The notes under the pieces: model-generated
Told to the model about the DNA's origin: nothing
Databases searched by the model: none
The model's input: the letters and a program-made list of their open reading frames with translations, nothing else
Program-made: the position numbers and the translations under genes
Shown: piece after piece, positions 28,456-36,224 of the stretch
How positions within the stretch are numbered: position 1 is the first letter of the stretch
How the letters are laid out: each line of letters starts with the position of its first letter
NCBI RefSeq assembly: GCF_011761565.1
Contig: NZ_JAASRM010000001.1
Location: forward strand, 3,472,139 to 3,536,138
Reading direction: 5' to 3'
Source: Rhizomicrobium palustre
GTDB taxonomy: Bacteria > Pseudomonadota > Alphaproteobacteria > Micropepsales > Micropepsaceae
DNA: 64,000 nt

Positions 28456-28522
28456 GGGTTATCCATAAATTCCATACGCAACGTCATGGTGCGGGGTGCG
28501 AGCTCCGCGCCTTTACGCTTTG

Positions 28523-28575
28523 TTTGCCGCGTGCAAAATTTGCCCGGCAGCAAATGCCGACACGTACAGATTTGC
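28523..28575. promoter_or_regulatory. Cluster of TTTGC/GCAAA half-sites upstream of the LdtR-like gene
   Basis: Five copies of the half-site lie within 53 bases: TTTGC 28523, GCAAA 28533, TTTGC 28539, GCAAA 28550, TTTGC 28571. The second and third form the palindrome GCAAAATTTGC (28533-28543). The cluster is about 100 bases upstream of a regulator gene and looks like a multi-site operator, perhaps for autoregulation. The binding protein is not shown. Confidence 0.45.
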
Positions 28576-28648
28576 CGCGTGTTCGTCGCGAGTTTTACGG
28601 GTCTTTAAGACCTCCCGCCTACGCTGGCATCACAAAATAATTGGTGGG

Positions 28649-28668
28649 CCCCCAAAAAAATGGGGGGG
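28649..28668 (+). promoter_or_regulatory. Hairpin and G-run over the ribosome-binding region of the LdtR-like gene
   Basis: CCCCCA (28649-28654) can pair with TGGGGG (28661-28666) around a loop of six A. The G7 run that would act as a ribosome-binding site before ATG 28672 lies in the stem, so the hairpin could mask it. The A7 and G7 homopolymers are also prone to slippage. Confidence 0.35.
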
Positions 28669-28671
28669 AAG

Positions 28672-29184
28672 ATGATGACGGCACTGGCAAGACCGCTAGC
28701 GGCGGCCGCGGTTGATGGCGCACGCGAGCAAGCAAAGTACTATCTCGAAACCCTCAACCTTGTTGAGCGCCTGCATCGTCAGTTGCTCGACGTGATCAAG
28801 GACGAACTCGACCGTCGGGACGAGCGCGAGATCAATTCCGTGCAGGCCCTGCTCCTGTTCAATGTGGGCGACCAGGAACTGACGGCCGGCGAGCTTCGCA
28901 CCCGCGGCCATTACCTTGGCTCCAACGTCTCCTACAATCTGAAAAAGCTTGTAGATCTGGGCTATATCCACCACGAGCGCTCCGAAGTGGACCGCCGCTC
29001 GGTGTTGGTGCGTCTGACCAAGAAGGGCGAGATTGTGCGCGATATGCTGCGCGAGCTGTTCGGGCGCCATCTTGGCTCGCTTGAGGCCGTCGGCAACGTG
29101 GCCAATTCGGACCTCGAGAACATGAACGCCTCATTGCGCCGTATTGAGCGCTTCTGGATAGATCAGGTTCGTTTCCGGCTTTAA
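28672..29184 (+). CDS. ldtR: LdtR-like MarR-fold winged-helix regulator
   Basis: About 170 residues. The core 'INSVQALLLFNVGDQELTAGELRTRGHYLGSNVSYNLKKLVDLGYIHHERSEVDRRSVLVRLTKKG' is characteristic of LdtR and relatives, an alphaproteobacterial MarR-like group that regulates L,D-transpeptidase genes, cell-wall remodelling and stress tolerance. ATG 28672 is preferred because a G-rich stretch precedes it; ATG 28660 is in frame but has no ribosome-binding site. The gene stands alone, with a half-site cluster upstream and a strong hairpin downstream. Confidence 0.85.
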   Translation: MMTALARPLAAAAVDGAREQAKYYLETLNLVERLHRQLLDVIKDELDRRDEREINSVQALLLFNVGDQELTAGELRTRGHYLGSNVSYNLKKLVDLGYIHHERSEVDRRSVLVRLTKKGEIVRDMLRELFGRHLGSLEAVGNVANSDLENMNASLRRIERFWIDQVRFRL

Positions 29185-29207
29185 GCCCGAACGTGAGTTC
29201 CTGGTTG

Positions 29208-29244
29208 CTATGGCCCGCCTCCTTAAGTGGAGCGCGGGCCATAG
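29208..29244 (+). terminator. Long hairpin after the LdtR-like gene
   Basis: CTATGGCCCGC (29208-29218) and GCGGGCCATAG (29234-29244) are perfect complements, extended inward by CTCC/GGAG around TTAAGT with a single bulged C. The 15-base stem is followed by TCTTATT, only moderately T-rich, so it may act as a terminator or 3' stabiliser. Confidence 0.65.
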
Positions 29245-29312
29245 TCTTATTCAGGGGCGTAATCGGCGCCGACTCATGAGAGGCTTCGCGAGTCACTTCT
29301 GGGGGAAGTCGC

Positions 29313-29957
29313 GTGCGTCTCAACAAGGCCCATCTCTATCATCACACCCGCTTTTACACGGCGGCCGCGGTGGGACTGGCTGTCTTCACGGGGGGCACGT
29401 TGTGGCATGGGCCTGAGCCCGTCGTTGCCGCGGGAGATGCCTTCTTCGTGGTTTATCTCCTCGGAGCTTTGCGGATGCTCCTGACCTATACCACCGCCGA
29501 ATGGAAAAAACGGGCTGCGATGCAGGACGAGGGCATCCTCCTCGTGGTGGCGATCGCGCTCGGCGTGATCGGGATTGACATCGCCTCCGTCGTTCTCGCC
29601 CTCGATCACGGATCGGCCATGGGCACCGCCTCGCTCGTGCTTCTGGTTGCGGCGGCTCCGCTGGGATGGTTTGTATTGCATACCATCATGACCTTCCATT
29701 ACGCCAACCTGCACTACTTCGATCCGCCGGGGCCGGGCGAGCCGGGCAGGGCGCTGCAATTTCCCGGAACAGAAGAACCCGACATATGGGATTTTGCCTA
29801 TTTCTCCTTCGTCATAGGTATGACAGCACAGGTTTCTGATGTGCAGGTGGCGGGGCGTGACATGCGCAGGGCGGTGACCGGCCATTCCTTGGTATCGTTC
29901 TTTTTCAATACCGTGCTCATCGCGCTGGTGGTAAATGCGGTAGCAGGCGGGCATTAA
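29313..29957 (+). CDS. DUF1345 membrane protein
   Basis: A 214-residue protein starting at GTG 29313 behind GGGGGAAG. It has about five hydrophobic helices and the DUF1345 C-terminal signature 'FPG..EPDIWDFAYFSFVIGMTAQVSDVQV...RRAVTGHSLVSFFFN..LIALVVN'. The function of DUF1345 is unknown; members are scattered inner-membrane proteins. It is a single gene between the LdtR-like gene and hemA with no obvious operon partner. Confidence 0.88.
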   Translation: MRLNKAHLYHHTRFYTAAAVGLAVFTGGTLWHGPEPVVAAGDAFFVVYLLGALRMLLTYTTAEWKKRAAMQDEGILLVVAIALGVIGIDIASVVLALDHGSAMGTASLVLLVAAAPLGWFVLHTIMTFHYANLHYFDPPGPGEPGRALQFPGTEEPDIWDFAYFSFVIGMTAQVSDVQVAGRDMRRAVTGHSLVSFFFNTVLIALVVNAVAGGH

Positions 29958-30004
29958 CGGCGAGCACAACCTCCCGCCTGTGACAATGTAGGCGCTTTCC
30001 GTAA

Positions 30005-30032
30005 TTGCAACCTTGTTTTGAAACGATAAAAT
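30005..30032 (+). promoter_or_regulatory. Candidate hemA promoter
   Basis: TTGCAA (30005-30010) and TAAAAT (30027-30032), spaced 16 bases, fit a sigma-70 promoter about 40 bases before the hemA ATG. No other candidate of equal quality was seen in the 115-base gap. Confidence 0.4.
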
Positions 30033-30072
30033 TCCAAATCGTACCGCCGTTCGGCTGAGAAGAGTAAAAACA

Positions 30073-31293
30073 ATGGCCTATCCGTACCTTAGTCGGTTTC
30101 AGGAATCCCTTTCCGAGCTCAAAAATGAAGGGCGATATCGGGTTTTCGCCGACTTGTTGCGAAAGAGAGGCAATTTCCCGACGGCCGACTTTGTAGCCCC
30201 GGACGGCAGCCGCAAAACCATCACCATCTGGTGCTCCAACGACTATCTCGGCATGGGCCAGCACCCCAAGGTGCTTCAGGCCATGCACACCGCGCTGGAA
30301 GAGGTGGGAGCCGGGGCGGGCGGTACGCGCAATATCTCGGGCACGACTCATTACCACGTCGAATTGGAGCGAGAGCTCGCGGATTTGCATGGCAAGGAAG
30401 CGGCGCTGACCTTCACGTCGGGCTACGTCTCAAATGACACCACCCTGTCGACGCTTGCGAAGATCCTGCCCAATGTCGTCCTGATTTCGGATGCGTTGAA
30501 CCACAACTCGATGATCGAGGGCATCCGCCGCTCGGGCGCCGAAAAGAAGATCTTCCGCCACAACGATGTGGCCCATCTCGAAGAGATTTTGCAGTCGATC
30601 GATCCCAGCCGTCCGAAAGTGATCGCCTTTGAAGGCGTTTATTCAATGGATGGCGATTTCGGTCCTACGGAAGCGATTTGCGACCTCGCCGAGAAATACG
30701 GCGCCCTGACCTATATCGATGAAGTGCACGCCGTCGGCATGTATGGGCCGCGCGGTTCGGGCGTGGCGGGCCGTGATGGCACCATGAGCCGCATCGATAT
30801 CGTGGAAGGCACCCTGGGCAAGGCAATCGGCGTTATGGGCGGCTACATCACGGCGAAGGCCGAGATTGTCGATGCGATCCGCTCTTATGCGCCCGGATTC
30901 ATTTTCTCGACCTCGCTGGCGCCGGTCATTTGCGCTGGCGCGATCGCCTCGATTCGCCATCTCAAAGAAAGCGATGCGGAGCGCGAAGGCCAACAGGCCG
31001 CCGCCGCCAAGCTGAAGCGGATGCTGAAGGAATCGGGCCTACCGGTGATCGAATCGCCAAGCCATATCGTGCCGGTGATGGTGGGCGAGCCGACCTGCTG
31101 CAAAGCGGTCTCGGATGCGCTTCTGCGCGACTACGATATCTACGTTCAGCCGATCAATTACCCGACTGTGCCGCGCGGCACCGAGCGTCTGCGCTTCACG
31201 CCGGGCCCACTCCACACCGATGCGATGATGCAGAAGCTGGTGGGCGCGCTGAACGAGCTGTGGAAGTATCACGCGCTGCGCCGCGCCGCCTGA
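30073..31293 (+). CDS. hemA: 5-aminolevulinate synthase (C4 pathway)
   Basis: A 406-residue PLP enzyme condensing glycine with succinyl-CoA to ALA, the alphaproteobacterial route to haem. Visible landmarks are '[13 protein letters not shown]', '[18 protein letters not shown]', '[21 protein letters not shown]' and the PLP lysine K250 in '[14 protein letters not shown]'. Length is normal for the family. It is monocistronic, ending at a strong bidirectional terminator. The product is the substrate of HemB encoded at 26-27 kb. Confidence 0.97.
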   Translation: MAYPYLSRFQESLSELKNEGRYRVFADLLRKRGNFPTADFVAPDGSRKTITIWCSNDYLGMGQHPKVLQAMHTALEEVGAGAGGTRNISGTTHYHVELERELADLHGKEAALTFTSGYVSNDTTLSTLAKILPNVVLISDALNHNSMIEGIRRSGAEKKIFRHNDVAHLEEILQSIDPSRPKVIAFEGVYSMDGDFGPTEAICDLAEKYGALTYIDEVHAVGMYGPRGSGVAGRDGTMSRIDIVEGTLGKAIGVMGGYITAKAEIVDAIRSYAPGFIFSTSLAPVICAGAIASIRHLKESDAEREGQQAAAAKLKRMLKESGLPVIESPSHIVPVMVGEPTCCKAVSDALLRDYDIYVQPINYPTVPRGTERLRFTPGPLHTDAMMQKLVGALNELWKYHALRRAA

Positions 31294-31320
31294 GCTCGGC
31301 TGGTTTCGGCATTCAGACAC

Positions 31321-31351
31321 AAAAAGGGGCGCTATCGCAGCGCCCCTTTTT
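31321..31351. terminator. Bidirectional terminator between hemA and the MucR-like gene
   Basis: AAAAAGGGGCGCT (31321-31333) and AGCGCCCCTTTTT (31339-31351) are perfect 13-base complements around a five-base loop, with T-runs on either strand. It serves the convergent hemA and MucR-like transcripts. Confidence 0.92.
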
Positions 31352-31385
31352 CTTTAAGGCCTGATCTACTGATCTATAGGACTGA

Positions 31386-31817
31386 TTAGCTCCGGCGGCG
31401 GCTTTTGGCGGCCGGGCGTCCAAGGCCGATCTTTTTGGCGAATTCCGAGCGGCGGGCCGCGTAATTGGAGGCCACCATAGGATAATCGGGCGGCAGGCCC
31501 CATTTGGCGCGGTATTGGTCGGGCGAGAGGCCATAGCGCGAGCGCAGATAGCGCTTCAGCATCTTCAGCCGCTTCCCGTCTTCCAGGCAGATCAAATAAT
31601 CAGGCGTGACCGATTTTTTGACCGGTACGGCAGGTTTCTGGCCACTCGCTTCGGCGTCGGGCAGGGACGCAATACCGCCATTCAAGGTGCCCAGGGTGGC
31701 GTGCACGCTTTTGATGACAGCGGGCAATTCGCCGACGGGCAGAGGATTGTTACTCACATAGGCGGCGACAATGTCGCTCGCCAGTTTCAAAAGCTCTGAG
31801 CTTTTGCTGCTGTCCAT
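31386..31817 (-). CDS. MucR/Ros family regulator lacking both zinc histidines
   Basis: A 143-residue protein with the MucR architecture: an N-terminal helical region for higher-order assembly ('LASDIVAAYVSNN', 'LP.VIKSVH.TL') and a C-terminal Ros/MucR DNA-binding domain ('YLICLEDGKRLKMLKRYLRSRYGLSPDQYRAKWGLPPDYPMVASNYA'). In zinc-binding members the ligands follow C-x2-C/D-x9-H-x4-H. Here they are C77, D80, Y90 and Y95, so both histidines are Tyr. Some rhizobial relatives fold without zinc, so the protein may still bind DNA. MucR proteins are global, H-NS-like repressors of AT-rich promoters. The 5' region is AT-rich, fitting autoregulation. Confidence 0.9.
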   Translation of the reverse strand: MDSSKSSELLKLASDIVAAYVSNNPLPVGELPAVIKSVHATLGTLNGGIASLPDAEASGQKPAVPVKKSVTPDYLICLEDGKRLKMLKRYLRSRYGLSPDQYRAKWGLPPDYPMVASNYAARRSEFAKKIGLGRPAAKSRRRS

Positions 31818-32194
31818 CGGAAAACGCGCCTTACCTTCCGCACCCGTCGCCTGATGCTGAATGTTTGGTCTCGCGAATCAAGTACTCGCAAGATTTGAGT
31901 TTGGTATTGAGCGACGCAATGACTGTAATAACAGCTCGCTTGATTTGGCAAATCTTCCTATTAGTAAACGGAAATAATGTCCTCTATTCTTGCTAGAAAT
32001 CACATCGGAAATGAATTTCCCTAAAGCTAGGGTTGTTTATTTCGATTCGGGCGAATCTGCGCGAAGCGGTAGCGTCCGGTGCGTTAGGGGCTGGCGCTAG
32101 ATTTGGTAAAGAGGTACGCGTACCACCCCAACATGCTCCGTGGCGCATGAGGCCCGGGCATAAAAGGGTAGTAGCGGCGATTATGGAGGCGAGC
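31818..32194. other. AT-rich divergent intergenic region between the MucR-like gene and glyA
   Basis: About 375 bases without a gene. The part from roughly 31855 to 32040 is clearly richer in A+T than the flanks, as expected for MucR targets. GGTACGCGTACC (32113-32124) is a perfect 12-base palindrome in the glyA leader and could be an operator or RNA hairpin. No known riboswitch was recognised. Confidence 0.5.
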
Positions 32195-33475
32195 GTGGCC
32201 GGGCGTAGCGCATTTTTCGAGAAATCTTTGGTTGAAGCCGATCCTGAGTTGGCATCCGCCATCGGTGACGAGCTCAAGCGTCAGCAAGAAAAGATCGAGC
32301 TGATCGCGTCCGAAAATATTGTCTCCAAGGCCGTTTTGGATGCGCAAGGCTCTGTTCTGACCAACAAATACGCTGAGGGTTATCCGGGCCGCCGCTATTA
32401 TGGTGGTTGCGAATACGTTGATGTTGCGGAAGAGCTCGCGATCAAGCGCGCATGCGAATTGTTTGGCGCCACCTTCGCCAACGTCCAGCCCCATTCCGGC
32501 GCCCAGGCGAACCAATCGGTCTTCATGGCGCTTCTGCAGCCTGGCGATACCTTCCTCGGTCTCGATTTGTCCTGCGGCGGGCACCTGACGCACGGCTCAC
32601 CCGCCAACCAGTCGGGCAAGTGGTTCAAGCCGTTGGGCTATAAGGTCCGCCGCCAGGACCACCGCATCGACATGGACGAGGTGGAGGCGCTCGCCAAGGA
32701 ACACAAGCCGAAGATCATCATCGCGGGTGGCTCGGCTTATCCGCGTATTCCCGATTTCGCGCGCTTCCGTGCCATCGCCGATGAAGTTGGCGCCTATTTC
32801 ATGGTCGACATGGCCCACTTCGCGGGTCTGGTGGCAGGCGGGGTACATCCCAATCCGCTTGATTTCGCACATGTCGTCACGACCACCACCCACAAGACCC
32901 TGCGCGGTCCGCGCGGTGGTATGGTGCTGAGCCGCGATGAAGCGCTCGGCAAGAAGATCAACTCCGCGGTCTTCCCCGGTCTGCAGGGCGGCCCCTTGAT
33001 GCATGTCATCGCCGCCAAGGCCGTGGCCTTCGGGGAAGCCCTCAAGCCTGAGTTTAAGATCTACGCCAAAGCCGTTGTTGAGAATGCGAAAGTTCTCGCC
33101 GAGACGCTGCATGCTGGCGGTCTCGATATCGTCTCTGGCGGCACCGACACCCATTTGATGCTGGTCGATCTGCGCCCCAAGGGCACCAACGGCCGCGCCG
33201 CCGAGAAGGCGCTCGACCGCGCCTATATCACCTGCAACAAGAACTCGATCCCGTTCGACACCGAGAAATACACCATCACCTCCGGCATCCGTCTCGGCAC
33301 GCCGGCAGGGACGACGCGCGGTTTCGGTGCCGTCGAATTCAAGGAAATTGGCAATCTGATCATCGAGGTCGTCGACGCTCTTGGCAAAAAGGGTGATGAG
33401 GGCGATGCCGAGGTCGAGGCCAAGGTGCGCGCTCGTGTCCGCGAGCTTTGCAGCCGTTTCCCGATTTACGCTTGA
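32195..33475 (+). CDS. glyA: Serine hydroxymethyltransferase
   Basis: About 426 residues starting at GTG 32195, five bases after GGAGG (32185-32189). ATG 32183 is in frame, and an open frame runs back to 32033 without family similarity. The enzyme interconverts serine and glycine and charges tetrahydrofolate with a one-carbon unit. Landmarks include '[15 protein letters not shown]', '[21 protein letters not shown]', '[10 protein letters not shown]' and the PLP lysine K234 in '[13 protein letters not shown]'. It heads the conserved glyA-nrdR-rib-nusB block; nrdR follows after 55 bases. Confidence 0.97.
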   Translation: MAGRSAFFEKSLVEADPELASAIGDELKRQQEKIELIASENIVSKAVLDAQGSVLTNKYAEGYPGRRYYGGCEYVDVAEELAIKRACELFGATFANVQPHSGAQANQSVFMALLQPGDTFLGLDLSCGGHLTHGSPANQSGKWFKPLGYKVRRQDHRIDMDEVEALAKEHKPKIIIAGGSAYPRIPDFARFRAIADEVGAYFMVDMAHFAGLVAGGVHPNPLDFAHVVTTTTHKTLRGPRGGMVLSRDEALGKKINSAVFPGLQGGPLMHVIAAKAVAFGEALKPEFKIYAKAVVENAKVLAETLHAGGLDIVSGGTDTHLMLVDLRPKGTNGRAAEKALDRAYITCNKNSIPFDTEKYTITSGIRLGTPAGTTRGFGAVEFKEIGNLIIEVVDALGKKGDEGDAEVEAKVRARVRELCSRFPIYA

Positions 33476-33530
33476 GGGTGAGACTCTAATCCGTCAGGCC
33501 CATCCACTCGGATAGTCCAAAGGTCCAACA

Positions 33531-33998
33531 ATGCGCTGCCCCTTTTGTGGTCACGACGACACCCAGGTCAAAGACAGCCGCCCGAGCGAGGACAACTCCG
33601 CCATCAGGCGGCGGCGTCATTGCCCGGAATGCGGTGGGCGTTTCACCACCTTCGAACGCGTTCAGTTGCGCGAATTGATCGTGGTGAAGAAAAGCGGGCG
33701 GCGCGAGCCTTTCGATCGCGACAAGCTCGAGCGCTCCGTCACCCATGCGCTGCGCAAGCGGCCGGTGGAGCGCGAGCGGGTTGATCGCATGATCACCGGC
33801 ATTGTGCGCCGCCTAGAAAGCATGGGGGAAAACGAAGTCCCGTCGCCGATGATTGGCGAGCTGGTGATGCAAGCGCTCTCCAGCCTCGACAAAGTCGCCT
33901 ATGTCCGCTTCGCCTCCGTCTACAAGAACTTTCGCGAAGCCAAAGACTTCGAAACGATCCTCGGCGAAATCCACGGCGGGGTGGAAGACAAGGATTGA
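33531..33998 (+). CDS. nrdR: Transcriptional repressor NrdR
   Basis: A 155-residue protein with an N-terminal zinc ribbon (C3, C6, C31, C34) and an ATP-cone domain ('[20 protein letters not shown]...ALRKRPV' to '[13 protein letters not shown]'). NrdR senses ATP/dATP and represses ribonucleotide reductase genes at NrdR boxes. Complete and of normal length. Between glyA and ribD it keeps its usual alphaproteobacterial position, although a repeat and an immunity-like gene have come between it and ribD. Confidence 0.96.
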   Translation: MRCPFCGHDDTQVKDSRPSEDNSAIRRRRHCPECGGRFTTFERVQLRELIVVKKSGRREPFDRDKLERSVTHALRKRPVERERVDRMITGIVRRLESMGENEVPSPMIGELVMQALSSLDKVAYVRFASVYKNFREAKDFETILGEIHGGVEDKD

Positions 33999-34010
33999 CG
34001 ACCACTTTTA

Positions 34011-34049
34011 CCTCCCCCTTGCGGGGAGGTCGAAGCGCGACGCGCTTCG
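34011..34049. repeat. Double-hairpin intergenic repeat (REP-like)
   Basis: CCTCCCC/GGGGAGG (34011-34017, 34023-34029) is followed directly by CGAAGCGC/GCGCTTCG (34031-34038, 34042-34049) and a G-rich tail. The two adjacent palindromes resemble dispersed intergenic repeats of alphaproteobacterial genomes. The element lies between nrdR and the immunity-like gene and could also end the nrdR transcript. Confidence 0.6.
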
Positions 34050-34070
34050 GGTGGGGGCGATGGGAGATAT

Positions 34071-34409
34071 ATGAATTTGTCCCATAGGGAACCCAGCCTA
34101 TTCTCGAAGACAGCTTGGGCGGTGGTCTTTGCCCTATTGTTTTCTTCGGTCGCAATCGCCGAGCATTCTTATACGCCGCCGCAGGGATTTGTGCCGGACG
34201 AGCGCACGGCGATTTCGGTTGCTGAGGCCATTCTGACACCCATCTATGGAAGCAATAAAATCCGCTCTGAGCGCCCCTTTAAGGCGATGCTTAAGGGCGA
34301 TGTTTGGGTCGTATCGGGCTCACTGCCGCGCGGTTGGGGCGGTGGCGTGGCGGTGATAGAACTTCGTAAAGACGATGGACGTGTGTTGCGTGTATCCCAT
34401 GGTAAGTAG
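34071..34409 (+). CDS. YbbC/YhhH-like NTF2-fold immunity-type protein
   Basis: A 112-residue protein with a hydrophobic signal-like segment (about 12-30). The domain reads 'GFVPDERTAISVAEAILTPIYGSNKI..ERPFKAMLKGDVWVVSGSLP..WGGGVAVIELRKDDGRVLRVSHGK', typical of the NTF2-fold immunity family (YbbC/YhhH, Imm-NTF2-2). Relatives lie beside Rhs or other polymorphic toxins and are thought to neutralise them. No toxin gene is near; the gene interrupts the nrdR-ribD order next to a palindromic repeat, so it looks like an orphan immunity gene, possibly moved in. The export signal would place it in the envelope. Confidence 0.7.
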   Translation: MNLSHREPSLFSKTAWAVVFALLFSSVAIAEHSYTPPQGFVPDERTAISVAEAILTPIYGSNKIRSERPFKAMLKGDVWVVSGSLPRGWGGGVAVIELRKDDGRVLRVSHGK

Positions 34410-34459
34410 CTCCGCGTCTCCGCGTCTCCGCGTGAACCAAATACCGGTTGGGCCGTAAG

Positions 34460-35563
34460 ATGGGGCAGGATAACCACCTTGATCTCCCCCACATGCAGCA
34501 CGCCTTGCGCTTGGCGCGGCGGTCGTTGGGGATCGTGGCGCCTAATCCGGCGGTGGGCTGTGTTCTGGTCAAAGACGGCGTTGTGGTTGGCCGTGGGCGC
34601 ACCGCGCGGGGCGGGCGGCCCCATGCGGAGACTGAGGCCCTGGCCCAAGCGGGCGAAGCGGCGCGCGGCGCCACCGCTTATGTCACGCTCGAGCCCTGTT
34701 CGCACATCGGCAAGACGCCGCCTTGCGCCAACGCCCTGATCGCGGCAGGCGTGGTTCGCGTCGTGGTGGCGATCGGCGATCCCGATCCGCGTGTGAATGG
34801 CCGGGGCCTCGCCATGTTGCGGGTCGCCGGAATTGAAGTGGAAGAGGGGCTCTGCCGCGCGGAGGCCGCCGAAATCAACGCCGGCTTCTTCCTCAAGACC
34901 CTTAAAAACCGCCCGCTGGTGACCCTCAAAATCGCCCAGAGCCTGGATGGCCGTATCGCCACCGCCACCGGCGAAAGCCGCTGGATCACTGGCGAGCCCG
35001 CGCGGGCTTATGGCCACCTTCTGCGCGCCACCCATGACGCCATTCTGGTCGGCTCCGGCACGGCGGTGGCCGATGATCCGACGCTTACCTGCCGCCTGCC
35101 GGGGCTGGAAGATCGCTCGCCGGTCCGGGTGGTGCTGGATTCCCGTCTCAAGTTGAACGAGTGGTCAAAGCTCGCCCAGACCGCTCAGCAGATCCCGACC
35201 CTGGTCTTCACCTCGGCCTCTGAGGGCGGCGGCGGCTTGCTCACCTGCGGGGTGGAGGTTGTGCGGGTCGGGCGCGACGCCATCGGCCGTCCCCGGCTGG
35301 AAGAGGTTCTCGCCGCGCTGGCGAACAGGGGCATCACCCGCCTCTTGGTCGAGGGCGGGGCGTCGATCCATGCCTCCTTCCTGGACCATGGTTTCGCCGA
35401 CCGGCTGGAGGTCTTTTCGGCCCCCCTGATTCTCGGCGGATCGGGCCATCCCTCAGTGGATACCCTGGCGGCGCTGGCGCTTTCCGAGGCTCCCCGCCTC
35501 AAAATGACCGCTAGGCGCAGCCTTGGGGCCGACCTACTGGTAAGCTACGCGACCGAGGACTAG
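34460..35563 (+). CDS. ribD: Bifunctional riboflavin deaminase/reductase RibD
   Basis: A 367-residue protein starting at ATG 34460. The N-terminal cytidine-deaminase-like domain has the zinc site H55-A-E57 and P79-C80-x8-C89. The C-terminal reductase domain begins near residue 150 ('RPLVTLKIAQSLDGRIAT') and includes 'ITRLLVEGG'. RibD deaminates and reduces the pyrimidine intermediate in riboflavin synthesis. It starts the ribD-ribE-ribBA-ribH-nusB cluster. No FMN riboswitch was recognised in the 50 bases upstream. Confidence 0.96.
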   Translation: MGQDNHLDLPHMQHALRLARRSLGIVAPNPAVGCVLVKDGVVVGRGRTARGGRPHAETEALAQAGEAARGATAYVTLEPCSHIGKTPPCANALIAAGVVRVVVAIGDPDPRVNGRGLAMLRVAGIEVEEGLCRAEAAEINAGFFLKTLKNRPLVTLKIAQSLDGRIATATGESRWITGEPARAYGHLLRATHDAILVGSGTAVADDPTLTCRLPGLEDRSPVRVVLDSRLKLNEWSKLAQTAQQIPTLVFTSASEGGGGLLTCGVEVVRVGRDAIGRPRLEEVLAALANRGITRLLVEGGASIHASFLDHGFADRLEVFSAPLILGGSGHPSVDTLAALALSEAPRLKMTARRSLGADLLVSYATED

Positions 35564-35618
35564 ATAAGTACCCTCGGATTAGCCGTTTTTCTTCAACCCG
35601 GCGGCAAAGCAGGAAGCC

Positions 35619-36212
35619 ATGTTCACTGGAATCGTTACCGATGTCGGCGAGGTCCGGCAGATTGAAAAGCGCGGCGATACCCATATCGTGATCGCCACCC
35701 ACTACACGATGGATAAGCTGCCCATGGGCGGCTCGGTGGCCTGTGCGGGCACCTGCCTGACGGTTGTGGAACGCGGCCCTGATAGCGATCCTTGGTTCGC
35801 CGTGACGGCTTCTGCTGAAACCCTCTCCAAGACCGTGATCGGCACCTGGAAGACGGGTACCAAGGTCAATCTCGAGCTGCCGCTGAAAGTCGGCGACGAG
35901 CTTGGCGGCCATATCGTCTCCGGCCATGTCGATGGCCTCGCTGAGCTCGTGGAAATGCACACCGAGGGCGAATCCACCCGCATGCTGTTCGAGGTGCCCA
36001 AGCCGCTTGCCAAATTCATCGCCGAAAAGGGTTCGGTGGCGCTCGATGGCGTCTCGCTGACGGTCAACGAAGTGGATGGCAACCGTTTCGGGATCAATGT
36101 CATCCCGCATACCCAGGAGGTCACGACCTTCGGGCAGCTCAAGCCCGGCATGAAGGTCAATCTCGAGATCGATACCATCGCGCGCTATGTGGCGCGTCTG
36201 GTCAAGGGCTGA
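35619..36212 (+). CDS. ribE: Riboflavin synthase, alpha chain
   Basis: A 197-residue protein with two lumazine-binding repeats, each with the typical start: 'MFTGIVTDVGEV' at residue 1 and 'GGHIVSGHVDGLAEL' near residue 96. It dismutates two 6,7-dimethyl-8-ribityllumazine molecules into riboflavin and a recycled pyrimidine. It lies 55 bases after ribD and 12 bases before ribBA, in the standard order. The symbol ribE is used in the alphaproteobacterial sense (ribC in E. coli). Confidence 0.96.
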   Translation: MFTGIVTDVGEVRQIEKRGDTHIVIATHYTMDKLPMGGSVACAGTCLTVVERGPDSDPWFAVTASAETLSKTVIGTWKTGTKVNLELPLKVGDELGGHIVSGHVDGLAELVEMHTEGESTRMLFEVPKPLAKFIAEKGSVALDGVSLTVNEVDGNRFGINVIPHTQEVTTFGQLKPGMKVNLEIDTIARYVARLVKG

Positions 36213-36224
36213 GCGGGAGCGCGC

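Noticed and set aside
32033-32182. N-terminal extension of glyA or a leader peptide
   Set aside because: The frame is open but unlike SHMT proteins, and GTG 32195 has a far better ribosome-binding site.
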